From NCBI GenBank assembly GCA_963678675.1, contig OY783193.1:9720822-9784821 (forward strand): DNA of 64,000 nt. The letters run 5' to 3'. Below are positions 1 through 11,512 of this stretch, one piece after another. A program made the translations under genes and the position numbers. This DNA comes from Xiphydria camelus. Lineage: Eukaryota; Arthropoda; Insecta; Hymenoptera; Xiphydriidae. Position 1 is the stretch's first letter. Each line of letters begins with the position of its first letter. The notes below the pieces were generated by a model. That model worked only from the letters and a program-made list of their open reading frames with translations. It did no database searches and was not told the origin of the DNA.

Positions 1-603
1 TACTGCGTGACACGAATAGTGACCGAAAACGTAGAGTGGTGGATTTAAACCGTATCGGTTAGTTGAAATGATGTAACACAGCACTCACAATATTACTGGT
101 GATTATATTGGATTCAAAGAGATATAGTAATTCCGTGATGTAGCCGTGGTTTACAATTAGATACACTGAGAGGTAGTTTTGAGGGAAATGTGTGGGACTG
201 CGAACGCATTCGTAACCCCCATTCACCAAAACATACCGCTTGCCTCGCTGTTGCGACCGATGTACAGATGATATCTAGATTAGTGCGTTACTGAGGGGTT
301 GCGATAATAGTGAGCCTCGCCGCGTGAGTGATAGTCGTACGGCGGCCTGGCGCTCCAGCCTCGCAAAATCGACACATGTGTGTGGCTTTGCCTGGCAAAG
401 GCGATAGACGGTACGGCGTCTACGTACGGTAGAGAGCGGTGGAATGGGGCAGAGTTGAGAGCGGTGTATTGGAGCAGGGTCGAGAGCGCTGTATGAGTGA
501 GTCACGGTCGGAAGCGCTGGAGTGTGTGGGTTTCGTTACGGACGCGTCGTGTCGGGCGCGCGATTTTAGTACCCTCAGCATAAAAGTTTCACTTCAAAAT
601 GAG
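1..603 (-). repeat. Repeat A, copy 1 (inverted relative to copy at 58340-58942)
   Basis: The stretch from base 1 to about 603 recurs in reverse complement at 58340-58942 with very few differences. The outer end is TACTGCGTGACACGAATAG and the inner end is GAAGTTTCACTTCA. A shorter diverged copy lies near 34070-34963, and fragments near 33845-33910 and 24944-24966. Both full copies can encode, on the strand reading inward from the right-hand copy, a short peptide starting MTHSYSALDPAP. A 4-base TG expansion near 370-385 in this copy shifts its frame, so it is probably not coding. Positions 431-493 hold three imperfect 20-25 bp units (GAGAGCGGT-like). The repeat begins exactly at the first base of the window, so its true outer boundary is unseen. 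Class unknown. Confidence 0.85.
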
Positions 604-1277
604 TGAGAAACCCGAGCATCGTCGAGGTAGGTTCACTCGCTCCGTAGAAGCCCCACATTCGTCACGAGTCGTCGAAGAAACAATTCTCGCATTTGAGTGT
701 GTGTGTTTCGATAGAAAAATATACCCCGAAAAAAGTTTGCCGAGAGACTGAAACGCGTTCGATTGAAACCAGCAAAAAAGGGACTGGCCGTTTCCGCTCG
801 TGCATGTCGAACGGAGGATGCGCTCGGTAACGTTTCGCCGAAGACGAGAGGTTCTTCACGCCTCCAACTCAGACTCCGCGCCGCTCTCTTCCCTACTCCT
901 ACAGCGGAATCTTTATTTCTTCTCGCCGCGGAGTTTCGACCTCGCGCGGCGCAATTTCGAAGGGTGAAACTCGAGCTACCGTTCGGTTTGTTTTCCCAGC
1001 AACGGGTCGATGTAATCGACTGTGTTGCGCCGTGTGCGTATTATGCATATATGTATATGTATCGTCGGCTCGTATTTATTAATCGAGACCTTGGAGTGTA
1101 GCGCTGCGCACCGTACCGGCTCCCGATTATGGTGAAATAAACCCTCGATGTAAAACTAGAAAATAAAAAGCACGACTCGGCGTCAACAATGAGAGTCGAA
1201 GGTGGAAGGTGGAGATCGTCTCGCGAGTCGCGGGTGAACGGTGCTCGGCTGCTGCAGGGACGCATCGCGAATGCATA
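604..1277. other. No gene recognised
   Basis: CpG-rich then AT-rich unique-looking sequence. The open frames here are short and unlike any family I recognise. Confidence 0.5.
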
Positions 1278-1495
1278 CACCGAGAAGACAATTTATTAAT
1301 CGTTAATAAATGTTATTTTAAATACGGCGAAATAAATATTTCGTTAGGACAAGAAAACATATGTTTTTTTGATACTAGCAATGATTTCTCTCAGTGTAGT
1401 CAATGGATATTTGGATTTACTTGATCCAATAAAATGTTTATTTCACCATATTTGAATAAACATTTATTAACTACAAGTAAACTGCTTTTTCGGTG
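1278..1495. mobile_element. CACTGAG-type MITE, interior family M4
   Basis: Ends are CACCGAGAAGACA and GCTTTTTCGGTG, flanked on both sides by TA. The interior carries the AATAAATGTT/AACATTTATT inverted arms shared with the copies at 11513, 24642, 33560 and 40891. A fragment of the M2 right end (ATTTCTCTCAGTG) is embedded near 1367-1393, showing that one MITE fragment entered another. Confidence 0.8.
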
Positions 1496-1714
1496 TAGAA
1501 TCGTACATGATCGAATTCAGAATTCGTTATCCGATATCGAAATGAAGAAAGATACATACATATACTCGTACTTATATGATAATCATGGGGGAAAAATAGA
1601 CAGTACACGCGCGCGCGCGCATTCATGAGCATTGTGCACTTGATGAAAAGATGATCTTGGACCAATTGCACATTCCATACCGCCAATCAAATTAAACCCT
1701 TTAAGAAACAACTA

Positions 1715-2026
1715 CACTGAGAAAAAATTTTGATTGAAAGATTTAGTTGGTTTAAATTAGTCGAAACGACCACAAATTCATGTAATTTAAGAAAATCCTG
1801 TTTATTTCAATACTTGTTTATTCGTAGCAAGCATATTCAATGCGAGTAAATATTAATCACACAAGAAAATACTTGGTAAATATGTAAAATTGTAGCAACT
1901 AAATATCGACTTGTAGTGAAAATGAACGGGTATTGGATTGAAAATTATCTTAATTTAAGCAAATATTTAATTACTTGAAATAGTTTAAACCAAATAAATC
2001 GATTTAACCAATTTTTTCCCTCAATG
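1715..2026. mobile_element. CACTGAG-type MITE with GGTTTAAA arms
   Basis: Starts CACTGAGAAAAAATTTTG after TA and ends ATTTTTTCCCTCAATG before TA, so the target duplication is TA. The arms are inverted (TTAGTTGGTTTAAA and TTTAAACC). A 245-codon Arg-rich open frame that follows (2024-2761) takes its ATG from the last three bases of this element, which argues against that frame being a gene. Confidence 0.8.
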
Positions 2027-2900
2027 TACCCGCGCGGCCGAGTTAAAACGTCAAGACTACTCGTCCATATTTTTCCATTCGAGTCCACTTCGACTCACCG
2101 CGTGAGGCCTCATCGGCGTCCCACGCGGAGAGATACCCAACGTAACCTCTCGCGACGCTCCTCGCTCCGCGTCCTCGAAGAAAGAGTCGCGCGCGCCGCA
2201 GAGACAGAGAGCCGTCTCTCCCGCGAAATTCATCACCGTCCTTCCCCCACGTGTCACCGCGCGTGCACCTACTCGTATATCCCGGACAGGCGCCTCGCTC
2301 CTCGAGGGAATAAGGTCACGGCGGCCCTGCGCCGACGTGCGTTTCGTATTTCCAATGCGGGGGCGTGCGTTGTACGCACGCGCGATAATACGAACGCGCA
2401 AGCTCTCGCAGCTGCGGCGCGCGGACCGAGTAGAGCGTGGCCGTGGACTTGCGCGCGGCAGCTCCTACGACGCGACGCTGCAGGCGATATCGACGGTGGT
2501 GGTGCGCGATCGTGGCGGCTATGGTGGTGGTGGTTTCGTGATCTCGCCAGGGTTTGGCCGGGTCGCGCGTGTCGCTCGAGGCGCTGTGCGAGGCTGCGAG
2601 TCGAGTCCGACTCTCCGAGAGGAATCTCGCGAAGAGGAAAGAAACGAGAAACAAAGACCCGCGGCGGTTCTCTTCAACGCCGCCGACGCATGCGCTTCTT
2701 TCTCTCGGGCCCACGACGCGACGCATATCGCGGTCGTACGCCTTATTGCCGGGGCCTTTAATTATCGCGCGCCGATTAATTATGCGAGAACGTGCGATAC
2801 CGCTTATTAATAGGAAGGCACTGCCCGGTGTGTACCCCGGAGAAAGCGGAAAAACGCGGGGAGATAAAGCGCGGACTCAGGGTGTATATCCCTCCGTGGT
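2027..2900. other. GC-rich island, no supported gene
   Basis: A CpG-rich stretch open in several frames on both strands. The translations are Arg-rich and low in complexity, with no domain I can recognise. Long open frames are expected here by composition alone. It could include an unrecognised promoter or first exon, but nothing in the sequence decides that. Confidence 0.4.
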
Positions 2901-3168
2901 CATATCGACGCTGGCAAATAAGAACATCGTATCTCAATTTTTGGCCAACATGAGTTAACATCACTTTTCAATATAAGAAATTCTCCTCTTTCAATTAAAA
3001 CCATGATTTCTAAATTATTTTTGCACATATGCGGATTAAAAAAAAAAGTAGTTTAGTCGTATAATAATCAATATTGAAATTTGGCATAAATATTATCGAC
3101 TTTAAACCTACTTTCTGAGAAACTGTCATTATTGAGATACGATGTTCTTATTTGCGAGCGTCGATATG
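2901..3168. mobile_element. TIR element with about 40-bp inverted ends
   Basis: The left end CATATCGACGCTGGCAAATA and the following bases to about 2942 reappear inverted at 3133-3168 (TATTTGCGAGCGTCGATATG). The interior is AT-rich and non-coding. It is a short non-autonomous element of unknown superfamily. No clear target duplication. Confidence 0.7.
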
Positions 3169-3197
3169 CCCGTACAGTTCCGCGATGGTCACACATG

Positions 3198-3444
3198 CAC
3201 CGAGAGAAAAAGTTTAGTTGAATACGAAATTATATAATGGAAGGTTTATTTGAGATAAAATGGAATTTATTTACATCGAACAAAAGTCTGTTTGAATTTG
3301 ATAAATATTTTGGATATCTTTTCAATCGAGTGTGAACCTAAATAGTAAAACATTTAATTTACTTAATTCAAATGGACTTTTCTTCGATGCGAATAAATTC
3401 CTATTTATCTCAAATAAATTTTTTTATTAGATTCGTATTCACAA
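3198..3444. mobile_element. Palindromic MITE, CACCGAG end, right terminus worn
   Basis: Begins CACCGAGAGAAAAAGTTT. The arm GTTGAATACGAA...TTTATTTGAGATAAA returns inverted at about 3385-3444 (TTTATCTCAAATAAA...TTCGTATTCACAAC). The canonical CTCAGTG right end is missing. AT-rich, non-coding. Confidence 0.65.
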
Positions 3445-5159
3445 CTAGACCTGTTCCCTGAGGGTGGGTCAAATGGACACAATCGATTTTTAAATAGTAG
3501 CCATATGAACATCCGTCTAATTTAGACCAACAAATTATGGAACATTCTCTGAATATTGTATAGTAACTAATCTGCTGCTTCACTAAAAGTTTTATATCTT
3601 CTTTATTTTTAGAATTTTCTTAATAATATTTACGGATGATTCTCATGAGATATGGTACTTTGAAGTAATAAGTAATACATTTTTTTGCCGAAGTCCGAAG
3701 AAGGTTATTAGTACTTATGAGATTTAAGAAGAAGCTATTTATTCGGAGATCTGACGAGAGTCTAGTAATGATTATAAAAAAAAAGAAATACGGTCGGCTT
3801 CAAAATTGAAGCCTGGACCAAGTAGACCCGCTGTAACTACAGAGGGTTAAGGTTAAGATAGCGTAAGAGATCGATGAGTTTTCTTTTGCGCGAGGGATTC
3901 CCTCGCGCGATTTCGAACGGGAGATCGCCGTCGATAGTTGAGATGCTCCTGGCGGAATGCCATTGACTTTTTCTGTCGTCCGTACTTCGAGATGAATCTT
4001 TCCGTATGGAGTGGTGCGAATGAGAGAATGGGAGTGGTGCGATTTCATCAATTCCTGCTCCATCTGCGAATGGCAACAGCAGCTGGTATAGTAGTAACGG
4101 CCAGTTGCGATCGGACCGGTAGGCGGATGAAGCGAGGAGACTGCAGCAGTCTCGTTGCGGGAGTGAATATCGTTCGAATTAAACCACGCCTATTCTCGCT
4201 TGCATTTTTTTACATCACTCCAGACGCTATATATATGTAAATATCCGCATAAGTGTACCGCGGTGGTAATTCGATTCGAAGACGCTCGTTGTTTCTTCCG
4301 AAGGCGCATATCTCCGCGCGCGTTATAATGATAATCCCTTCGCGTAGTATAACGGATCGTATCTGCCTTCTCGGAGCGAAGCGGTTGCGCCCCTCCGCCC
4401 TCTTTTCCTCGACATTTTTGCGGGAACGTGCTCGCGATCGAGCCTCCCGGGGGGATGACAACTGCGGCGCACCGCGGCGGCACATTCTCGTTATCGCGTG
4501 GTTTATCGGGCCGGCTTCCTGGAGCGCATTCGACGGGGACCTCGAGATTTCTCGTACGTGATTCTCGCGGTTATACTTACGCGTGCGACGTGATATTTTT
4601 AAATTTTCGGATTTGTCGAAAGTCGAGAACATAAGTGGAAAGAAGCGCTTTCGAGTCCCTCCCGGGGGGAAATTGTGGGAATTGTTTCTTCGTAGACGTT
4701 ACAATTGTCTCTTAACGTCGAACGAACCCGGCAGCTCTAGTGCACGTGTAACGGCCGCTTTGTGTTGCACAATGCAGTTGCGTTTATCGCAAATCAAACG
4801 GGTGCCGCCCGTCACGATAGCGCTTACCGGATTGCTCCACTAACATTTGCCAAAGGTAGGGTTAGGTTAGACTGGCCTTGGTACCAAAGAGGGATACGGG
4901 GTGAGAACGCGGTCAAACTTTTCCACCGTCGAATTTCTTTGAATCCAAATATCCTCGATTTAAGGTAAACAGCCGGACAGCTAAGCCCAGTCTCCAGACA
5001 AGCATAAAAATTCATATGGCAGATTTTACTTGAGTTTCTTACTAGTGACACTTTCGTAATTTATTGCAAAATTTTTTCCACTAGTCGTTCCTTTCTATAT
5101 TACTCAATAACTTGAATGATATTTTAATATGTCCGGCTACTAGGACGTGTCTTGCTATT
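3445..5159. other. No gene recognised
   Basis: AT-rich sequence to about 3800, then a more GC-rich stretch with several overlapping open frames under 145 codons on both strands and no recognisable domain. A short GGTTAGGTTAG run (TTAGG-like) occurs near 4860. Confidence 0.45.
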
Positions 5160-5566
5160 CCCAGGCGGAAAAGTTCTATATGGTTTGTATTTAGTCCATA
5201 TATGGATTTGGTCTTGTATGGATTATATATATGATTTCCATAAAAACCATATGTGGACTCTACACGAACCATATGGAGTCCATATATTGTACATACAGGG
5301 TGTTCATGCCCAGGCTCCGAGAGTGGGATATTGATCTATGCAGTTTAGTCTTCAATTAATAGATGACCGCAATGAAAACAGAGAAGGCTAATCGAGCCGC
5401 TAATTAGTTTGTATATGTGGAAAATTTGAAATAGGTTCCACGCACTCTCGGAGCCTGGTCGTAAACACCCTGTATAGAAATCATATAGGACCAAATCGTA
5501 TAATCCATATAAGACCAAATCCATACATGAACTACACGCGTAATCCATATAACTTTTCCACCTGGG
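5160..5566. mobile_element. Palindromic element with CCCAGGCGGAAAAG ends
   Basis: Left end CCCAGGCGGAAAAGTT and right end AACTTTTCCACCTGGG are inverted copies. The arms are rich in CCATATA/TATATGG-type words. The element is interrupted by a second TIR element at 5296-5472. Non-coding. Confidence 0.75.
5296..5472. mobile_element. Nested TIR element, CAGGGTGTT ends, TA duplication
   Basis: Begins CAGGGTGTTCATGCCCAGG and ends CCTGGTCGTAAACACCCTG. The inner CTCCGAGAGTG is matched by CACTCTCGGAG. TA lies immediately outside both ends, giving a Tc1/mariner-type target duplication. At 177 bp it is non-autonomous. It sits near the centre of the 5160-5566 palindrome. Confidence 0.8.
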
Positions 5567-6483
5567 TTGGAACAATTACCTTATGAACAATCGTACGAAA
5601 TCACATTTCCTTAAATTTTAAAGCCCATTAAGCACAGGGCGCCGAGGCACCCCACGGCTAAATTCCTCCCAGTTTTACCGCCATCCTGCACTCGCCCCGC
5701 TACCTGTCGCTGTGCGTATAGTATGTCTATGGGACTGCATTCCAACTGAATCTAAATGCCTCTGTCACGGCTCGCAATAACTCTAATGGCTGGAACACGA
5801 TGTTTCTGCTTCCGTGCAAGCATTACTGACGCATCACGCGCGAGCTTTTATTCACCGCATAGTATTCGCATACGCGCGGTAAATCGCGCGCACGCGGCAT
5901 CCCGCCTCGCACCCGGTGTGATATGTACTCTCCGCGAAGCCATTGTAAGGAGACACCTCTTTGCGCGAGGGACGTGAGAACGGGTACGGCCGTGCGCTTA
6001 CGTTGGCGGTGCGCGCGCGCGGGAAGCTCGTGCACCGCCACACCCTCGTACGAAAGGTTGGTACGTACGGCCGGTTATTACGGATTTGAAAGGACAGATC
6101 GCTGTGACAAGGGGCAGGATTGCAGCGTGTTGGCTAAATGTCACACCGGCACGCAGCGTATATCGCCCGGGGAGTGACAAGGAACGCGCGTGGCTATAGA
6201 GGAATAATCGGTTTCTGCAGCACGCGGTGTCGTCGATGTCGAGATAAGGGGTTTTCATTAGAGCGTATCGATATACTAATAATAATTGTACATGTGTGTC
6301 GCGCTAAGTGAGATTTTATTCGGATAACGACGTGGGGTGGTTATCTTCGATCGAGTGCCATTTGCATTAATTTGGACACTCGTCAATTCTCGCAGTCCAC
6401 ATTTCTTATTAGTCATTGGTGCTTGAAAGTTATATCGCTGTATGGTACACATTAAACATTTTGTTTCTCAATGAATACTTATA
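5567..6483. other. No gene recognised
   Basis: Mixed composition, with a CpG-rich core near 5830-6200. Overlapping short frames on both strands and no recognisable domain. Confidence 0.45.
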
Positions 6484-6775
6484 CAGTGAGAGAAATAATT
6501 GCTAGTATGAAACAGATATTTCTCGAATCAAGAACGTATGATTTTGAAAATTTTTAAGAATACAGATTCTTGGTCGATAAATATAATATTCTCGACTCGA
6601 GAATATTTTCGCTGGAACAAGAAATTCTTCCCGCGCGAAAAAAAAAACAATTATTCGAGCCAATTAATATTTTCTGACACGAAGAAAGTCACGGCTTGAT
6701 CATGTAATTATACGATGTCACGTTCTTGATTGAAGAAAACATTTTTTTTGGCACCAGCAATTATTTCTCTCAGTG
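6484..6775. mobile_element. CACTGAG-type MITE, interior family M2 (full length)
   Basis: Ends CAGTGAGAGAAATAATTGCT and AGCAATTATTTCTCTCAGTG are near-perfect inverted repeats flanked by TA on both sides. The interior contains paired CAAGAA/TTCTTG arms. Sister copies lie at 21456-21715 and 29782-30079, with a right half at 57518-57651. Confidence 0.88.
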
Positions 6776-7670
6776 TACACTTCTACATTTTTCTATTTCT
6801 GCAAAAAAAGTATAAACTTTCCTTTTCTTATTCCTCTCGATATGAAAGGATCTGATTATGTTACGTTTCTCAAAAACCACCGTTTATTCACTTTCGTAAC
6901 TCGGGAGTTTCATTAGGCTCGCGCGTCGAGCGAATTAACGAGGTACGTCCGAGTCGTTCCGAGCTGTACGATTACCGGTCACGCAATTTTCAAATAATCC
7001 ACCGCACCGCACAGCGCCGTGTTCGATTCTTTTTTTATCTGCATAACAACGTGCGGCGTAACTCGCGCGCGGGTAATGGACAAACGTGACCGGGGCGTTT
7101 AGATCCCGCGACTGCAGAAACGACGCGGACGAATAGAACCTGCAGCGGCCGAGTGCAGCGCCGCGGAGACATCGTGACCGGTCGCGCGCGCGCGCAGCGG
7201 TATATATCGACTCGTGCAGCTTCGCGCGCGACAATTAGACGACGATCCACATGGCGACGACGTTCGAGGGGTTCTCAGTCCCGGCTAGGGGGAACCGGAA
7301 GTGGATCACTTCATATTTGAGAGACTGCAGTGTCTCCGCGCCGTGTAATCGCGTCGGATACGCGCACTTCTGGATAATTTCGCAGCGCGAAGGAAAAGAT
7401 CGTCGCCTTACGTCACTTGAAAATTAGAAAGGTGTCTGCTTTCAATTAGATCGCTGCGCTCGCCCCTGATTCTCGCACGTAAGCGCATTTATCCGCATCT
7501 CTCGACGCGTTGCGCAAGCGTCATTTGCATCTCGCGATTCCTTGATTATTACGGCGGCGCGAAATCATCATTATCTTTGTACCGAATGCGCGCGCGAAAA
7601 TGTATGATACATTTATTTCTGAAGGATGGATGACCCAAAAAATTTCGCTGGGCGTGTCAAGAAGAGAGGG
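6776..7670. other. No gene recognised
   Basis: AT-rich, then CpG-rich near 6900-7600, with (CG)n-like runs near 7185-7198. No supported gene. Confidence 0.4.
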
Positions 7671-8650
7671 TGGCTAGAAACCTGGAAAATCGGAAAATGT
7701 CAGGGAAATTGATCCGCCAGGGAAAAATCAGAGAAACGTCAGAGAATTTTGGGTTTTTACTGGAAATTTGAAATAAAGTACAGTTCATTTCTCGAAATTT
7801 CACCGTTTATACATTTCACAATGGAGTTTGCGCTGCTGCTTCAGATATCTCCAGTAGTAGCGCACGTGTATCCCATCGTTTAAAATTAAAGCCCCTACCA
7901 CCAACGTTAATTTCTTAATGTATAAATATTTTTACAACCTCGTGTTCTTATATTAGAATTATTTATAGCTTTGTTGATTTGATCATATAAAACTCCTAAT
8001 AATAGGTGTACAACTTTGCCTCCGCCATTTTTCCAAAATTCGAGGCTTTATGTAAAAAATTGGTTATACATTTATGATTCAAAGTATTGTCCGTCGCTGG
8101 CCACTACTTTCTCCCATCTTTCGGGCAGCGTACGAATCCCATGTTGAAAATCTGGTCATCTTTTGAAGCGATCCATGAATCAAAAACGGCGGAAGCAAAA
8201 TTGTACATCTAATAAAAAGAAAAACATCGGTAAATGCTTCGAAAATTTGATTTGAACTGGTTAGAGAAAACCGGGAAATGCCAGGGTATTTTATCCGTCA
8301 GGGAAAAATGAGGGAAACTTCAGGGAATTTTTGATTTTTACTATAAATTGTAAATAAAGTAGAGTACGCTTCTCCAAATTTCACCGTTGATGCATTTCAC
8401 AATGGAATTCGCGCTGCTGCTTCCGATATCTCCAATAACAGAGCACGTGTGTCCCATCGACTAAAATTAAAGTCCCTGCCATTAACATTACTTTCTTAGC
8501 GTATAAAAGTTTTTGCAATCTCGTGTTCTTGTATTAGGATTATTTATAGCTTTGTTGATTTGATCATATAAAACTTCTAATACGAACAAAAAGATCAGAG
8601 GATATTTACAAAATTCGATCTGAATTAGTCAGGGAAAAATCAGGGAATAC
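7671..8650. repeat. Diverged tandem duplication, about 380-bp unit
   Basis: Two direct units start near 7671 and 8260. Both contain CAGGGAAA-type words, then CGCTGCTGCTTC, GCACGTGT and GATTTGATCATATAAAAC in the same order. A partial third start follows near 8626. Unit 1 is longer because a 205-bp mariner derivative (8005-8209) lies inside it. No coding potential seen. Confidence 0.8.
8005..8209 (-). mobile_element. Mariner deletion derivative with transposase 3' end
   Basis: Ends GGTGTACAACTTTGCCTCCG and GGAAGCAAAATTGTACATC are inverted copies flanked by TA. On the minus strand one frame across about 8080-8180 reads GIRTLPERWEKVVASDGQYF, which matches the characteristic C-terminal segment of mariner transposases (LPERWxKVVxxxGxYF). 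The catalytic domain is deleted, so it is dead on its own. The strand follows the transposase remnant. The unit-2 copy of the host repeat without the insertion gives the empty site near 8590. Confidence 0.85.
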
Positions 8651-8952
8651 TATAATCAAGTTCTTGCAGCCACTCTGGAAAAGCGAGTCGAATCGGTTCA
8701 ATTTAACTAGTAATCGCAACTTGAAAAAACATTCGGCAAATATTGATTAAAATTATATCGCACCCCCGTTGTCTATTCCAATGACTGTAGACCACGACTC
8801 CAACTGCGAAAGCGTGGCTAGTGAAAGGGGGAGTGAGAGAGAATGGTCTCGAATCAATCTACGACGCAGATCGCGATTATATGTGCCACTTCCAGTTCCT
8901 CCGCGGGCAAAACGCGAGGGATGCCACCACCTCTTGGTCCTGCAGCGGCACT

Positions 8953-9206
8953 TTAACCCTTTAAGTCATGATGTACACTGAGGTGTACTAGGTATTTTTA
9001 CATTACAGCTAACTAACTTTTCATCTTTTTAATGGCTTTCGGTAATGACGTACACTGTATTGCAATGATGTATATTTAAGCCACTAGATGTCGCGTGAAG
9101 TACACATTTTTTAATTTTAACTTACTATAAACAATATCCGCTTTAGAAGTTACAGTTTAAGACAAGTTTTCCTTAAGTTTTCATAAGTCGTGACTGAAAG
9201 GGTTAA
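8953..9206. mobile_element. TTAA-flanked piggyBac-type MITE
   Basis: TTAA occurs at 8953-8956 and 9203-9206. Inside it the ends are CCCTTTAAGTCATGA and TCGTGACTGAAAGGG, an imperfect inverted pair. A TTAA target with CCC-starting ends is the piggyBac signature. The 250-bp interior has GTACACTG repeats and no transposase. Confidence 0.75.
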
Positions 9207-10689
9207 ACGGTTCGCGTCGAGAACGAGTAGAGGCGAACCTGCCGCGCGCGCGTGCGGGAGCCTCCTTTCAGCACCGACTCTTTTACCGGTCCGCGCGTCT
9301 TCTCTACTCGTCAGAGGGTTCGCTGTAATCAACGCGCGTAGATCCTACTTCGTTAAAACGGCGGCGTTTAACGTGGCGTGAGCGCGCAATATCGCAGCGC
9401 CCGGGACAAACGGCGTCTACAAAAATCTCGATGCCATTTCAGATAGGTGCTGGCGTAGATTCGCCACGGCGCACCGAGCCGAGGCTTTATGGCCGCCGTG
9501 CCTCGGCATGCTATGGGTATGTGGGTTCCGTACGAGCGCGGCATGTGTGGACCGTGATCCCAAGGACAGGTGCTTGGAAATATCGAGAGCGGGCGTTCGA
9601 CGGGGTCCCCTTGTCTGCATTAGGGGTGCTTAAAGTGGCTCTTCGTCTTTTGCCTTCGCGATGATTTTTTTTCCTGACATGGAGAAAAAGGATTAGCAAA
9701 CAATCACGGGAAAACCCATGAATTTTTAGAGTTTTCCCGGTAATAGGGATCCTCGAGGTGAAAAAAATTGAAGTTTTACATAGACCACAGCGTAGTTTTT
9801 ACAGTTCGTAATAGTATGGACATCAGTTTATACGGTAAAGTTTACCAATCTCCCGTTAATATATGTGGGGTGTTTACGAGTTTAGACTGTTACAAACTAT
9901 AAAAAGTACATCGTGTCTGATAAAAAAATTCAATGTTTTATCTCGAGGAGCTTTGTTACTGGGATTCATCGTAAACATTACTAATCCTTTTTCTCCGCAC
10001 TGTAAAAAAATTGTATTTTTAATATACTTTTATGGAAACTTTTTTTCCAATATGTGATTATGAAGATTAACGTAGTACATAATTATAAAAATTAATACAT
10101 TTCTATATGAAATTTCCTTATTATTGATGAGTATGATTTTTGCTAACGATAGGAGTGTTTAATTCAAGTGGTACGCTGCATACGATCGCGATTGGCTTCG
10201 TTTTTTAATAATTCTTTTTTTCTTCGTTAAACTTATCTTAGGCACGTCGTGATAGTGTTACACTTTTATCGAAGCAGCCAATGAACTGCTTGAATTCCAC
10301 TGGTGTTCGGCGAGAAGCCCCAAACGATTTCGTAGGCAGGTGCACCGCTGTTGATGCAGTTAAACGCCGCCAGATGCTACACACGGTGAGCGAAGCCCGG
10401 CGCGAGTGGTGCGAATGCGGTATGAATTCACCCGCCGCCGCAAAAACTTCGCGCAGTCTCTTTTCCATGACGTAATTCGATAGATTACTCCATGATATTG
10501 AATCACTCCGCGTCGTGATTGCTTCGAACTAAAACTACTGCGTTTTCGTTGAGGATTAATTCCGCTATAAAAATTCGAATATCACTAAAATATCATCGGT
10601 ACGAAAATGTTGATACTCTCTTGGTAGTTCGAAGTAAAATATCTCAACAACGCAAAGCGCAACAACTAGTGGTATTTTCGAGCCCAACT
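9207..10689. other. No gene recognised
   Basis: CpG-rich near 9220-9660, then AT-rich. Short overlapping frames only. Confidence 0.45.
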
Positions 10690-11060
10690 TTAACGTCTGA
10701 ATTCGGTTTTCTCATTAATTTTTTAAATTGCAAATTCGAAAAATTTGGACAAAATTATTTACCTTGTATTTTTTCATTTTTTATTTTGGGCCTTATTTAA
10801 GTGGGAAAACGAAATTTTGAAATCCAGCTACTACATCATGTTCTAAGACTATCTCTCTCGCTTTCGTTGCTTGGTATAAGTGCGTCTCTCTTGCGTTTCG
10901 ATGACGTCACAATGTTGTAGAGAGAAACGCGCTCATAACTTTTTGAATAGTTATCTTTTCGGGTATTTTCTCTTTCGTGCGATATTAAAAATCTATACAG
11001 ATTATAAATTGAATGTAAAAATATGAGTATTTGTTGTGAAAAGACCAAATTGCGACGATA
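10690..11060 (+). repeat. Repeat S, copy 1
   Basis: Diverged direct copy of 43545-43815. Shared landmarks in order are AATTCGGTTTT, AAATTATTTAC, TTTTTTCATTTTT, TTTTGAAAT and the CTATACAGATTA/TTATACGGATTA region. Non-coding, class unknown. Confidence 0.6.
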
Positions 11061-11512
11061 CTCCCTTTGAAACGCCCTGTATAAATTGTCGAGACGAGAC
11101 GTCGCACGATCGAGGGAGTCTGGACAGTCGCCGAGCACCGCAGATGCCCTATGGCAGATGGTCAACACAACGGAGCCCCGGACACGCGCCAGTAGCCGCC
11201 CCGGGTCAGTATAATCAAGGCGCCATAAACCTACCGTCTTATTGCTCCCTGTTTTTCAGATACAATCATTGCAGGTCATAAAGCTGCACTCCGTATACTA
11301 TTTCGTTACCATTGCCGTTTGCATATCTCGTCCTTTTGGAACGGCTGCTCGCTTCGCGAACTTTTTCGGCGACGCGTGGTCGTCAATTTCTCGATAACAA
11401 TGTGACGTCGCGTCACAACGCGACGCCGGGAATTTCTTTTGCGACGAGAGAATACGCGGAGTTAGATCGTTATTTGGTCGTTGAACTCATTGGTTGCATC
11501 GACGATTGCATA

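Noticed and set aside
2024..2761. 245-codon open frame on the plus strand
   Set aside because: Its ATG lies in the last bases of a MITE, the product is Arg-rich and low in complexity, and other frames on both strands are equally open in this CpG-rich stretch.
4856..4870. Telomere-like TTAGG runs (also near 31640)
   Set aside because: Only two or three units, too short to indicate a telomere or interstitial telomeric array.
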